Source: Lepraria neglecta (Eukaryota; Ascomycota; Lecanoromycetes; Lecanorales; Stereocaulaceae). Taken from it: DNA of 64,000 nt. Shown here one piece after another: positions 32,678 to 44,231 of this stretch. Numbering within the stretch: the first letter of the stretch is position 1; each line of letters begins with the position of its first letter. The notes under the pieces were generated by a model. The model saw only the letters and a program-made list of their open reading frames with translations, searched no databases and was not told where the DNA came from. The position numbers and the translations under genes are program-made. The stretch covers positions 2,852,001 to 2,916,000 of the forward strand of contig CM065653.1 of assembly GCA_033220425.1 (NCBI GenBank). Reading direction: 5' to 3'.

Positions 32678-34279
32678 ATGACTTGTACTGTAGACTTTCA
32701 GGAGCGCTGGGAGCAGCTCAAAGTGATAGATGATGGCAAAAATAGTCTCGTTGAGGTCCGAAGTTTCGTTTTCGTCTTTTATTAACATAGCTTCTGACTG
32801 GCACACAGGCTCTTCTCAATGAGGTTGGCAAGCTCAGTGAGAAGCTTGGAGACACTGAAATGGAACTGGAACGTGAAAAAGATACTTCTAGCATGTACCA
32901 CCGGCGCTTTCGAGCCACGGATATGGAATTAAAAGATAAACAAAAGGAGATGGTTATTCTTCCTTCCATAAGCCATCAGTGGACACTCGCCAGTCATCAA
33001 CAGATCGGGTCTGACTTTAGCGTTTCTGCAGGACTGCAATACATTTGTCTCTGTGTTGATTGACGGTGACTGTATGAACGTAAGGCTCTCCTTTTTTTTT
33101 TACCTTCAATCCAATGTTTCATATTGCAAATTTGACATGGGGAAAAGTTTCTGGACGATCTCGTGAAGAACACCGAAGTAGGCGGCCAAGAAGCTGCCCA
33201 ATTGCTTCGAGCATGTGTTCTTGAATACTTGAGGCACGACTTGCCAGAGCTACAGCATGATTTAGAAATCATGGTTCGTGTATACGGAAACATGAATGGG
33301 CTGAATAAGATGTATTGTGACTCCCACACTCTCGAGCAACGCGAGGATTTCGGGCGTTTCGTTCGTGGATTCAATATGGGGCATCCTCTGTGTGATTTCA
33401 TTGACGCAGGCAATGGCAAAGAGTGCTCTGATGATAAGATACGCGGTAAGTCTTTGATAAGCCATCTGTCATTAATTCAAAGTATAGACCTCGTTCATGA
33501 CTGACATTCTTGATTCAGAGGTCTTCAAATTGCATGTTGGAGATCTTCATTGCAAGCACATCCTGTTTGGAGGCTCTGCCGACAACGGTTACGCTCGAAT
33601 GTTAGGACCATATGCTGGAAATGAAACCATGAATAAACGTATCACAATGCTAGAAGGGCCTTCATTTGCACAGGAACTCTCTAGGTTGGTGCAGAAGTTC
33701 AAGACGACTTCTTTCCCGAAAGTCTTTCGAGACACCAAGATATCATCTCGAACGGGGTCCTTCTCTGCCCACAGCCCAAACGACACGATTTCGAAACCAC
33801 CAACCTGGGCTTCTAAAATAGGAATCAGGCCTGCCGTGCCTGTGACAGTGCCAGAACATTCACCTACCTCTGATAGAAGACCCTCTGAGACCGAGAATCC
33901 CGTTTCTCGCAATGGCAAAGACCAAGACCCGATCCCTCGCAACAGCAAAGGCCAGCGTGTTGACATCCCCTTGAAATTCAACCAGACTCTGGTCGGCGGC
34001 ATAAAAGGTCGGAAGTATTGCAACAACTACCACCTACTAGGTGAATGTCCATACTACGGCGAATACGGCTGCAGACACGAGCATGGTGATAGACTCAAGG
34101 GTGCGCAGCTCAATACGCTCCGCTATATTGCCAGGTTGACGCCTTGCAAAGCGGGCTTAGATTGTGACGACCCTGAGTGCTTTTGGGGGCATAAGTGTGT
34201 GCATGGGAATTGCAATGTCCTTGATTGCCGCTTTTCGTCTGATATGCACAGCGTAGATACTAAAGTTGTCAACCGTTGA
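32678..34279 (+). CDS. CCCH zinc-finger protein with N-terminal coiled coil and NYN-like domain
   Basis: Five exons: 32678-32755, 32809-32952, 33032-33079, 33148-33445 and 33519-34279; 442 residues. Residues 1-75 are a coiled coil (LNEVGKLSEKLGDTEMELER). The central domain begins FVSVLIDGDCMNFLDDLV and continues ACVLEYLRHDLPELQHDLEI and MVRVYGNMNGLNK, with LHVGDLHCKHILFGGSADNG. It looks like an NYN/PIN-type Rossmann nuclease fold (an uncharacterised family I associate with DUF7923); the acidic IDGD would be part of the active site. The C-terminus has three zinc-finger-like clusters: CNNYHLLGECPYYGEYGCRH (Cx8Cx7Cx3H), CKAGLDCDDPECFWGH (Cx5Cx4Cx3H), and CVHGNCNVLDC. RNA binding or cleavage is inference. 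Intron 2 starts GTTATT, an uncommon donor, but its CTGAC branch point and frame support it. Confidence 0.8.
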
Positions 34280-34794
34280 AGGTGTGGGGGATAGGAACCC
34301 TCCCATCGGAGGAGTGCTGAACGAGGGTGACCCGTAATCAACAAAAAAGGCTTTAAGAAGGATCTCATATGGCAATTAGTTTGAAGAGCAAGCAGCCGAA
34401 TCAGTGATGAAGTTTGAGGAGTTGATATTTTCAGGGATACGCAAATTAATAACGAGGCTGGAAGAATACTGCGATTTTACGAGTGCTTGGGCAGCCAAAT
34501 AAAATGTTGCTCCCTACATATAACATGTGATATATAGTGGTGACATACCGAATCTATTGTACTCTCAGAGTGTGGCTCGTGTGGCTACAAACGTTTGGAG
34601 GCGACAAATGTACCGAGGTCCATTTTGAACCAAACGGCCATGACGTTCGACCAATTACACTACCAAAAAAATGTAGTACGACTAGATTTCTAGCATCTTG
34701 ACACTGTTTTTCCTTCTTTCTTGTATATACTTTCCTTTCAGCGCGTTCCCTTTCCCTTTTGCTCTCGTGATCCAGCTCTTCCACCTCTTGCACC
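34280..34794. other. Intergenic: promoter of the alpha/beta hydrolase
   Basis: No gene. The stretch before 34795 (34690-34790) is strongly pyrimidine-rich. Confidence 0.45.
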
Positions 34795-36249
34795 ATGGAC
34801 ACATCCTCTCCAACAGCCATAGCCCGCCTCCTCCTCCCAAAAGTCCCCCTCCTCTTCAAAGCAGCAATATGGCACTCCCTTTGGCTCTCCCCCACCTCCA
34901 CAAAATGGGACCTCAAGACCGAACTCATTGTCAAGATGCTGCGATCCCTTCTCAACAGCCCCCACCCGACTCCGATCTCGAAACAGCAGAAACACTCGTT
35001 AAGAGATCCGGGGATTAAGGGCAAGATGTGGATTAGCAAGGTTACGCTTCCTGCGCCGGAGGAGGATGTGAGGGGTGTACTGGTCAAGGCGGTGGATGAG
35101 ATGAGGGAAGGAGGAGAAATATATACGGCCCCAGAAATTGTACCTGTCGAAGCAGAATGGACAGGCTACCGCGCGAACGTTGACGCCCATCGCCCTCGTC
35201 TCGATCTTACGGAAGCCCAGCACTACGAACGACTGATGTCTGAAGTTAACAGCGACGTGACGATCCTCTACTTCCACGGCGGTGCCTTCTTCCTAATGGA
35301 CCCTGCCACCCATCGCGTACCCACATCCCACCTCGCCAAATTGACAGGCGGCCGCCTCCTCTCCGTCCGCTACCGGTTAGCTCCTCAACATGCCTTCCCC
35401 TCCGCCCTCCTCGATGCCCTGATAGCCTATCTCTCCCTCCTATACCCGCCCCCAGGCTCCTACCACACCCCGGTCTCAGCATCCCACATAATCTTCTCAG
35501 GCGACTCAGCAGGCGGCGGTCTCTGCATCTCTCTCGTCCAGCTCCTCCTGCAAATCAATCGCTCCACCTCCTCTTCTCAGAAAACAATATCCTTCCACGG
35601 CCAAACCGTCACCCTCCCACTACCACTCCCCGCAGGCTGCGCCACCCAATCCCCTTGGACAGACATGACGCGCTCAATGCCCTCCATAAATCTAAACGCC
35701 GAATACGACTACCTCCCACCGCCTTTGACTGCCGAGAAAGCATCCACATATCCGCACTGCGATATCTGGCCCACTACTCCCCCGAGAGGAGACCTCTACT
35801 GTGATGTGAGCATGTTATGCCATCCCTTAGTCTCGCCGCTGGCGGCGAAGGATTGGAGTGGTAGTTGTCCGCTGTTATTATTGTACGGGGAAGAAATGCT
35901 AGCGGACGAAGCTAAGATTATTGCTACGAGAGCGGCGAGACAAGGTGTAGCGGTTGTATCGGAGCAGTGGGAGGCGATGCCGCATTGTTTTGCAATGATC
36001 TTCCTGGGCAGTCCGATGGCTAAGAGATGTTTTGCCGATTTAACGAGTTTTTGTAAGGTTGTGATCAAGGGCGTGGAGCCTGAGACGAGGGGCTTGTGGT
36101 TTGAGGTGAAGACGCAGAAGGAGACGGAGGTTGAGGTTGAGGAGTTGGCTGTGATTGGCGATGAAGAGGTGAGAGAAAGGATGGCGAGAGCGAGGGAGGC
36201 GCGAGATCTGGGTATTGAGGGCGAGGCGAAGATCTTGCCCAAGCTGTGA
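34795..36249 (+). CDS. Alpha/beta hydrolase fold protein, HSL/acetyl-hydrolase type
   Basis: A single 484-codon frame starting MDTSSPTAIARLLLPKVPLL. The oxyanion-hole motif appears as YFHGGAFFLMD (the HGGG type with Ala at position 4), the nucleophile elbow as FSGDSAGGG (Ser238). An acidic residue lies in YGEEMLADEAKI and a histidine in AMPHCFAMIF, completing a plausible Ser-Asp/Glu-His triad. SVRYRLAPQHAFPSALLDAL is a strong abhydrolase_3 signature. Members hydrolyse ester bonds of lipids, acetylated alcohols or xenobiotics; the substrate cannot be told from sequence. No signal peptide; a Leu-rich N-terminal helix may bind membranes. The last 60 residues are acidic/basic and family-atypical (KTQKETEVEVEELAVIGDEE). 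Confidence 0.88.
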   Translation: MDTSSPTAIARLLLPKVPLLFKAAIWHSLWLSPTSTKWDLKTELIVKMLRSLLNSPHPTPISKQQKHSLRDPGIKGKMWISKVTLPAPEEDVRGVLVKAVDEMREGGEIYTAPEIVPVEAEWTGYRANVDAHRPRLDLTEAQHYERLMSEVNSDVTILYFHGGAFFLMDPATHRVPTSHLAKLTGGRLLSVRYRLAPQHAFPSALLDALIAYLSLLYPPPGSYHTPVSASHIIFSGDSAGGGLCISLVQLLLQINRSTSSSQKTISFHGQTVTLPLPLPAGCATQSPWTDMTRSMPSINLNAEYDYLPPPLTAEKASTYPHCDIWPTTPPRGDLYCDVSMLCHPLVSPLAAKDWSGSCPLLLLYGEEMLADEAKIIATRAARQGVAVVSEQWEAMPHCFAMIFLGSPMAKRCFADLTSFCKVVIKGVEPETRGLWFEVKTQKETEVEVEELAVIGDEEVRERMARAREARDLGIEGEAKILPKL

Positions 36250-36605
36250 CATAGAGAAACAATGCATTGTTTAGAGGTGGGATCACAGGCTAGTTCTCCA
36301 CGCTCGGCATTGGCAGCTATACATGTCATGAGATATGTAAATACAGATCACTTCGCTGCTCGGTAATAAGGGACATTTCTGCTAATCGGATACAATCTCG
36401 TGAAAGGCCATAGGATGGCGAAAAACACTCCTCCCCGCCCTTTGAAAACTCGACTCCAGGGAACAATATAGCATAAGCACGCAGCTTAGCACGATTGAAG
36501 CTCTCCCTCTTCGCATTCATCCATTTCACCAATCCAGTGTGTTCATGAGACACTGTTGGGAAATCGACTTTGGCACCGGCAATCGACAAAGAGAATGCAA
36601 TATCT
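36250..36605. other. Intergenic between convergent hydrolase and NLR relic
   Basis: 356 bases, no gene seen. Confidence 0.5.
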
Positions 36606-39600
36606 TCATAGTCCCCCCTTGGCCACTTGTATCAATGTCACATAGCCTCCAACTTGAGCGAGATAAGGGTTGGCATATGTGCCTGCGGCCAACTGTGCCC
36701 AAACCCATTCCAGACGATTTCTCCTTCCCTGCGTATCAAAGTAAAGTGAGTGAGATGAGTGCGCCCAAATAAACCACGAGGTCCTTTCTGCTGAACTTGC
36801 TTCTGCACTGGCTTCTAGCAGTGCACTGGCTAACAACGCATCTTTTACTTTTGCATCTTGCTTTCTGTGTTCCCATGGGTAGGTTCGTGCACGTTTCACC
36901 GCTTGCATGTACGCGATCAATCCTTCAGGGGCCATTCTCCTTACAGCTTCCTCAATGTCTTTCCTGACAGCTTCCTCTCTGGCAGCTTCCTCTCGGAGCA
37001 AGTCCTCTACTACTATTTCCCACCCGAGCCACCAGCCTGGCACTCTTACACCTATGCCTTTAGCATGGGTCTTCAAGGACCCGAAGAATTCTCCATCCTT
37101 AAACAGGTCGCCCGAGCTCCAATGGCATTCAAAGTACTCGTCAGCGCTCCCACCCTTGTCGTGCGCGGGAAATAAGTGCTCGTAGGCTTGCGATTTAGCT
37201 CGTCGAAACACTGATTTTACAATCTCGTTGCCCTCTTTCTCAGTCGCCTGCCACGGAGTAAGACCATTTTCGTCGAGGTAAGCTGGTTTATTGATATCAG
37301 CGCCAGCAAGTAAAAGTAAAAACATTGCCGTACCATGGTGGCTGTTCGCCGCTGCTATCACTGGCGTTTGCTCGCAGACACCATTGACGTCCGCGTTCGC
37401 AGCAAGTAGAGCAACTATCACGTGCTCGTTGCCGCTCTCTGCTGCTGTATATAGAACTGTTCGCTGCGGCGTTCCTGTCGCTAGATTGACATCAGCTCCC
37501 GCGGCTAGTAAAGCTTCCACTATTTCTACATGCCCTTCAGAGGCCGCTACCGCTAATGCTGAGCTGCATTTGTCGGTGAGAGAGTGATTTTGTGTGATAG
37601 CATTGGCGTTAACGTGTACGCCTAGTAAGCGGTTGACTACCTTTAGGTTGTCTTCTGGGACTGCAAGTAGCATTTCTTCGAGTCCTCGTTCTTCGATTGC
37701 ATCGGAAAGAATCGCTTTGTAGGTCAGCAAAACGTCGAGCAATTCAAGGAGTCCTTCGCGCTTTGCTTGCATAAGAGTTGCATGCCATCGTTGTGCGAGA
37801 AAATCCTCGATGGGCGTTGTAAGTCCATCTTTGAAAATCGGCTTTCTTGATTCTCACATTAGGATCGAACCCTTTCGCAACCTCTAAAAGTTTCCTTACC
37901 AGATCCATGCGACCTTTTTGAGCTGCTGCTATTAGGACTGGGTCATAGGCGGACCAGAACCTTTTGGCCGACCCTCTTCTATTTATCATAGAGTGTGTGA
38001 GGCGGTCCGAAAACTTGTCTAGGACCAGAGTTGACAGATCCGCTATTGCGCATAGAGGGTGTTCAAGGACTGCTAGGCCTAGTAGGGCATGATGCTCATT
38101 ATCGACTATGAAATGCTGGACTCGAGGATCGAGTGCTTGCTATTCTTCTATTGTCCATGGCTTGGCCGCCAAAGCGTTATCGTCTGTAAGAACAAGCTGT
38201 TTCCAGGAGCCCCAGCACTTGCTCTTTGCTTGATCAAGGTTGGCGGTATAAGAAAGCCAGTACTCACTGCAATAAGCGAGGAAGAAGTTTGCAATTTGTG
38301 CAATAAAGCAGAAGAATCTCCCATTGAAAGTGACCGGAGTCGACGCCATACATCTACATTATTGATGGCCCCTTTGCTTTTCCAGAATATTTCTAATAGC
38401 AGCCAGGAATTGGCTACCATGGGGATGCTGCTGGTCGACAACGAGCTTTTAAGTATGAACTTTGGATCTAGGTCAACTTGAGTCTTAGCTTGCCGGATTA
38501 TTTGCCATTTGAAGTCGTTGAACTGGAGATACGTGCAACAAGCCTCTCCTGCTTCATGATCGACGTCCGCGAGTGTGAAACGAAAGCGAGACAGAGGGTC
38601 AGTTGTGAACTCAAGGAGTAGGTATTCTTTCACGGTGTAGTGAGCAAATTGGATGATGCACTCTTCCTCATCTAATACCAGCAGGCTTCCGCACCATGGG
38701 ACCATCTGATCAACAGCGTTGACAAGCTGACATGGTTTCGAAAACTGCTCACATGGTTCCACAACTATTGCTTCCCGTAACTCCATTAAGGACAAAGGTC
38801 GCTTTGCTGCTGCCACCCATCGAAAATTTTCTTTTGCTATGACCACTTTGCTGTTCCTGACAATTTTCGCAAGCGCTCGCTGATACGTCTCGGGCAGGTC
38901 CCTCGGCAAAGAATGGATGGCCGTGGCTATATCATCGTCAGAGGTTTGAGTACATATATCCTCAACTTAGAAAAATACCCATAGAAACCTGGAACACGTC
39001 AGAGTCGATAGAGAGTACGAGTGTACAGCAGAATCAGAAAGTACTAATATGCCATGTGCTCTGTTAATTAAAACGTTCTTTACCTCTGACAGGAGATTAG
39101 CATTCCCGACGGTAAGCTCGCCCTTAAAGACCTTTTCATCAATGCCAACATCTACATATGTTGCGATGTCTGCGTATAGCTCCGGGCAGCTCGTAATTCT
39201 TTTCCAGTAATTCTTGAAAGCCATGTCAACTTCGTTCCGAATGTCATGACCGCTAGACAAGAAAACTTTCACCGTGGCTTGAGAGAAGGAGTCTATTGTG
39301 GCTAATGTTGAAAAGACGATGTCCCGTTCATTTCGTGGTACTTCATCGAAACCGTCAATCAAGATGTGGTGTGTGGTCTGAGATGCATCGAAAACATCGC
39401 GAAAAAGCGATCTGAGCTCATCCCACTCTGTTAAGTCCTCTTTGAATATCTTTAGTAGTCGGTCTTCGTTTTCTTTTGGTATGGTATCCGCAGTGAGGCA
39501 TTGCCGTAACAGACATCCTACAACCGGTCGGGCTTGGAGCGAATTTGCGTTATCATGTTGACAAAAGAAGAAAACAAGAAAGGAGTTTTTGGGTTTCTGA

Positions 39601-40586
39601 CGGCACAACAGGTCGTCCACCACAGCAGCAGTAAGAACGCTCTTCCCAGAACCTAGAATGCCCGACAACCAGAACGTAGCGGAGCTATTGTCCCTAAGCC
39701 ACTCGTTATATTCCTTTGTCGCACTAATCCAGTGACTGGTACTGCCGTATCTATTCTTTCGCTCTCGTTTCAGCGGTGCGACATAATCGTGAGTTGACAG
39801 TCTATTGAGCATGTTCTGTTTCCGAGCCTGGACTTCGCGAATTGAATTTGAGCTTTCCAGGCTCGGTCCTGCTTTCGCACGGCTACTTGTAACCGTTGCT
39901 CGCGATGAGCTGCTTGCTCCGAGGCCAGCCTTATTTCCTCCTCGATTTCTTTGCTTTGTCCTTGGAGCTCAGTGGCAAATTCTTCGAATTCTCGGTCGAA
40001 TGGCATCCACAGACCTTTGGCGAATTGGAAGAATCCTAGAGAACGAAAGTGAGCAGGATGATAAAATAATTCAGAAGTAATACGAAGGCGAAAAATGGAT
40101 GCTTACCCGTCCTACCGATGACCTCGACGGCCTTGGCGCAGAAACGTACGACGGTGGCATAGAATGAGCACAATGCCCGCTGCAACCGTAGTGAGTCTGG
40201 ATACAGAAATTGATATTCCACGAATCTTGGACAGCTGGTTTGCAATCGCATGAACCACTCGGACAATTTGTCAAAGAATTGGGTAAAATTGCTGGCCGCA
40301 AGTATGTGAAGCGAATGCTGCCCATACCAATGCAGCTATAGCCGGGTTCGACGAAACCAATGTACCAACGATATCAGTAATTTGCTGTACAGATTGAAGA
40401 GTGCCGTGAAGACGGCTGGCGCCGCTGATTGGTCCTGTCGACCTCGGCCGTGAATGTAAGTACTGTCTACGCATCAGGTGCTGCAGCCCCATGGATTGCG
40501 AGTGGCTTGGGCTTTTGCGTTGGATTCAGTGCATCTTGGTACTCATCGATGGCCGTAATGATGGGGTCTGTGGTCTGTTGGGCCAT
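36606..40586 (-). pseudogene. NACHT-ankyrin NLR-like gene, disrupted
   Basis: Minus-strand remains in family order. A likely start at 40586 (MAQQTTDPIITAIDEYQDAL) leads into a DUF7708-like N-terminal domain (TVLTFTAEVDRTNQRR, TLQSVQQITDIVGTLVSSNP, LAASNFTQFFDKLSEWFMRL), then a coiled coil. Next is a NACHT P-loop domain (39812-38967) with Walker A GILGSGKSVL and Walker B-like HHILIDGFDEVP, then a winged-helix/GPI-like region (PRDLPETYQRALAKIV, FAHYTVKEYLLLEF). Ankyrin repeats follow (37840-36606, e.g. GHVEIVEALLAAGADVN). Breaks I see: TAG at complement 40467-40469; frame changes near 40435, 40300 and 40285; TAA at 38967-38969 within FF*VEDICTQTSDDD; TAG at 38140-38142 within WTIEE*QALDPRV; and a frameshift near 37835-37845. 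Some frame changes elsewhere (39860, 38250) can be explained by introns. Such proteins act in fungal non-self recognition. Confidence 0.82.
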
Positions 40587-41517
40587 TGCTTTTCCGAACA
40601 GTATAACTCAGTGCAGGAGGATTGACAAACGCTTGTCCGGCAGAGGCAATTTGAGAAACCAGAGGGGTGGCTGACCTAGATATCTAGATGGAAGGATGGC
40701 TTATCAAACATGCCTGTCAGGGTCGACACGGTGATTTGTCTGCTTTTGCTCTGGTTTCGCGGTCCTGGCTAGACAAGCAACCCGGCGAGATGAAGTTATC
40801 ATCAGGTTTTAAGAATCTTGACGATGATTTGAGCCACTGCTACATAGCCACTGTCATCTTAACAGCTATTACACAGCCACTCTCATATTGTCGAGAAAGG
40901 CACGGTATCGTTGCCCGGATTCAGCTTTCGGGAACCCAGCCCCACCATGAAGCCAGCTTAAACTGTAAGAGCACAGCGTGAGGCTGCAGGGCGGCACCAG
41001 CGGAGATCGCCTCACATGAGACTTCATTTATTGGTGCCATTGGCGCCGCTGACGCGTCGATAGAGTTGTTGAATGTTGAGATGTTCGACGTAAGGATTTA
41101 GCATATCACTTACAACTTGGTGCCGTGCTTAAGAGATTGAAAATTAAGAATCAGCTGACATTATCATGTCAGATCTATGTGGGCTTTGAGGTCAATTCAT
41201 GACCGTAAAAGTAGTGCAATGTAGCTGTTGATTGGTTGTTATGAACGGCTGGGGTTGGTGCAAGAAGACCAAATGAGTATTTTAAGGCGCGACTCAGGGT
41301 CTTTGTTACCAAGCAACACAAAGGAATGTATGGAAGCTACTGCTTCGACCCTTATTGAAAGACTGTGATTCTCGACGGAACCGTAATAATGCTCGTGAGT
41401 TGCTAGGAGAGCAACAGCTGTTATTTACATTAGTAACTTGGCCCATCTCCCTCGTCGTGAATTGCCTTTTCGGTTACTAGAGTCAGCCGTAAGTCTACTG
41501 CGGTAGCTGTTGCCACA
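40587..41517. other. Intergenic between the NLR relic and the SDR gene
   Basis: About 0.93 kb. A 97-codon plus-strand frame at 40688-40981 has no recognisable domain. No gene is supported; upstream sequences of both flanking genes should be here. Confidence 0.45.
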
Positions 41518-42555
41518 ATGAAGAGCTTCGATGTGAATACAATACCTGACCTTTCAGGCAAGGTAGTACTGGTTACCGGAGGTATGAACACCAGGTGTAT
41601 GATAGACCTTAACTTCGCTGAAATACTCATACTCTAGGTACTGCAGGCCTAGGCAAGATTACAATTACTGCTCTCGCAAAACACAACCCATCACACATCT
41701 TCTTCACTGGCCGTGACGCCAAAAAAGCTAGCCAAGTGGTCGACTCCATCACTGCTGCAGTGCCTAGTGCGCAAGTCACTTTCGTCAAATGCGATCTAGC
41801 CTCTCTAGCATCTATTGATGAAGCTTCCAGCCAGCTCATCTCGGCTACTCAACGGCTTGACATACTTATCTGGTACGAATTACGGCCAATTTAATACCTC
41901 TATTGCCACAAACAAACAAAAAAGCTGACGTTGAGAGAATAGCAATGCTGGCATTATGGCTGTTCCGCTCGGCCTGACAGCTGATGGATACGAGATTCAG
42001 TTTGGTACCAATCACGTGGGCCATGCCCTTCTCATTAAGCATATGCTGCCCATGATGCTCCGCACTGCGAAGGACTATGGAGATGCTCGCATTGTCTGCC
42101 TGGCCTCCACCGCGTTTGATATTGCGCCCAAAGCCGGTATTATCTTCAAAGATCTTCGTAGCACAATGGACATGGGCATATGGTCAACATGGACACGCTA
42201 CGGGCAGAGCAAGCTTGCCAATCTGTTGTACGGTGCCCAGCTTGCCCAGCACTACCCAGATCTCTCTGTTGCAGTCGTTCATCCCGGCATCATCCAGACC
42301 GACCTTGTGAACGGCCTTGGCTTCGCAAACAAGATGCTTGTCCGTCTGACCAACATCGGCCAAATGAAGTCACCTGAGGAGGGTGCTCAGAACTCACTTT
42401 GGGCTGCGACAGTCGACAAGAAGTCACTGAAGAGTGGAGCATACTATTTACCAGTGGCAGAGCCAGGCAAGCATAAAAAGCTCTCACAGGACACAAAACT
42501 GGCCCAAGAATTGTGGGACTGGACACAGAAAGAGCTGGAGGGGCATCAGCTATGA
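41518..42555 (+). CDS. Short-chain dehydrogenase/reductase, retinol-dehydrogenase-like
   Basis: Exons 41518-41581, 41638-41872 and 41943-42555 give 303 residues, starting MKSFDVNTIPDLSGKVVLVT. The Rossmann nucleotide motif TGGTAGLGK (TGxxxGxG type) spans intron 1. The structural NAG follows intron 2 (LICNAGIMAVP), and the catalytic pair is Tyr186 and Lys190 in TRYGQSKLAN. FTGRDAKKA after strand 2 suggests NADP preference. VVHPGIIQTDLVNG is the usual SDR loop after the last strand. It acts as an NAD(P)-dependent oxidoreductase on an unknown substrate. It is intact although its neighbours on both sides are decayed; it may be the surviving tailoring gene of the dead cluster to its right, or independent of it. 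Confidence 0.9.
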
Positions 42556-42845
42556 TGAAGAATCATTGTGAGTCCCTCCAAAACCGTGTCCCATAAATTG
42601 AGGGATTCCCGAGCCTAGAGGAAGGTCTAGCAGATTTCTGGGTAGCTGCAGTCAATTGAAATAGAGGAATACGAATTTTGATCGATAGATGTCAGCATGT
42701 ATGTTAGGTACCATGATTTTCGGCCTGTGGGAAGCTGGGCAATGCAATCCTGAAGCCCAGGCTGAGAAATCTGCAGACCATCGGAATGTAACGTGAATAG
42801 AATGTGATAGGCATGCATGTAGATCAGTAAGCTTCCTGCATCAAT

Positions 42846-43301
42846 GACCTCCATGTCCAATCGGGCTGCTGCTGTCGAACATGCACGTACACTTAAGATG
42901 CCAAGGGTAGAGGAGGCCGAAAAGACTCCCGCAACTCCCGCAATGGTGGTCAGGCCAATAGCTCCGATGCTCCTACACCTTCTTTAGGACCTACAAGCGA
43001 AGTGCTACGGCTGATGGACAACACACTGGTACAGATGCTGGGGACATTAGCAGGAAGACAAGTTGCCCCTCGCCACAGGGTCTAGCGGACACGAGCCTGA
43101 TGGATGATGCAATGGCATTTGGGGGTTTCGATTTCATGTCGGACCAAATGTTGAATGATCTCCTTCCTAGTCTGGATGCAGAAACAGATAACCCCTTACT
43201 TGATGCATTGACGCTCCCTCCGCTGGACGGCTTGAGCCACGACTACTCTCTCCCGGGCGAATCTTCGCCTCACGCTGGTACACCGCCAGATTTCATGACG
43301 T
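42846..43301 (+). pseudogene. Possible Zn2Cys6 regulator relic (AflR-like tail)
   Basis: Plus-strand fragments in two frames. The first holds CCCRTCTYT, a stop, then DAKGRGGRKDSRNSRNGGQA and SEVLRLMDNTLVQMLGTLAG. After a frame change near 43075 the second holds MDDAMAFGGFDFMSDQMLND and a Ser/Pro/Leu-rich stretch ending PPDFMT at a good GTAAGT donor (43302). Cys residues followed by Gly/Arg-rich and RKDSRNSR-type segments recall the end of an AflR-like Zn2Cys6 finger, and the acidic Leu-rich part an activation region. The 5' part of the finger is missing. Location next to an acyltransferase relic and a PKS relic fits a cluster regulator. This is a resemblance only. Confidence 0.3.
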
Positions 43302-43334
43302 GTAAGTCAATCTATTTATACATCTCCTCGTGAT

Positions 43335-43932
43335 TTACTCTGACATCGTCGCCCACGCACCCATCACCAGACTGGCTCCAAATGCATCCACGAACGAGTG
43401 TAGGAAGTACACCGAAAGCAGACATCCGCCGTCAATCAGGTTCGCCTGAGCTGGAATGACTTTGGTGTTGGTGTTGTAGCCGCTCAGCGGTGCGAGGAAA
43501 GCACCGTCAAGCTTGCTCACTGGCATACCTGCATCGCGCAGCTCCACATACGAATGCTCCTATCCGTGACCGGGCTGAGTCGTGTCATTGACCCGTATGC
43601 GAATGTCGGGGGCCTTGTCACTCGACTCCTTGAGCGGCAGTCCGCCTGGTCGGTCTTTGTTGGTAGAGTGATGGGTGCTTTCGCGACTGACTACTTACCC
43701 GGCAAGATATGGCCTCTCATGTACCGTGATAGAAAGCGACCCTTACAAGACCCTGATCATACCCTCCCTCGCTGTCGATGAGCATGGAAAGCAAAGGATT
43801 AGTGCATTGAAGAGCGGGGGTACAATCGGATCCAAGGGACTGCTGTGTTGGAACGGCTTTCCCATGATGGCGAAGAAGCGGCCAAGAATTGGCAGCGTCC
43901 AATTTCAAAAGTGACAATGTCTTATCACACAA
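43335..43932 (-). pseudogene. Transferase-family (trichothecene acetyltransferase-like) relic
   Basis: Minus-strand fragments. The 3' frame (to 43335) reads YVELRDAGMPVSKLDGAFLA, then KVIPAQANLIDGGCLLSVYF and LHSFVDAFG. The AQANxIDGG block followed by a HxxxD motif (here H-SFV-D) is the signature of the BAHD/trichothecene 3-O-acetyltransferase-like transferase family, which acylates secondary metabolites. In the same frame a TAG lies at complement 43560-43562 (within HG*EHSYVEL). Upstream, 43932-43717 in another frame reads LLKLDAANSWPLLRHHGKAV. So the gene is truncated at both ends and broken by a stop and at least one frame change. Confidence 0.55.
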
Positions 43933-44223
43933 TAGATTCAGACCTCAAGATCAATGCTGTCTCCATGCGTCCGAAGTCAAGGTGTGACATTTTCGTCTGT
44001 AAAGGTGACCTTCGGCGCATCCGCATACAGTAAGAGGCCGACTGCAGCGCACCAAAGCGGCCTATTCCGCAAGTCAGCAAACAGAAATGCCAAATTGTTG
44101 CAGGCAAGCCATGCATGCTTCAGTTCTTGGTCCTTTCTTTTGCAGACCTAGTGCAACTTGATTGGTCAGAGCTTTTTGCGTGCGGACCAGGTGTTGGGTG
44201 TCTTCTCAATTTTGCATTTCACA

Positions 44224-44231
44224 TGACCCAG
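44224..44231 (+). repeat. Left 8-bp target-site duplication of the hAT element
   Basis: TGACCCAG, identical to 45127-45134 directly after the right terminal inverted repeat. Confidence 0.9.

Noticed and set aside
40688-40981. 97-codon frame between the NLR relic and the SDR gene
   Set aside because: No recognised motif and no supporting splice or codon pattern.
43371-43459. Possible second exon of the Zn2Cys6-like relic after a GTAAGT...CAG intron
   Set aside because: The intron is plausible, but this stretch overlaps the best-conserved motif of the minus-strand acyltransferase relic, so the plus-strand reading is probably coincidental.
43717-43932. Plus-strand frames at 43554-43914 (for example GLSRVIDPYANVGGLVTRLL)
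   Set aside because: They overlap the minus-strand acyltransferase relic, which carries recognisable family motifs.
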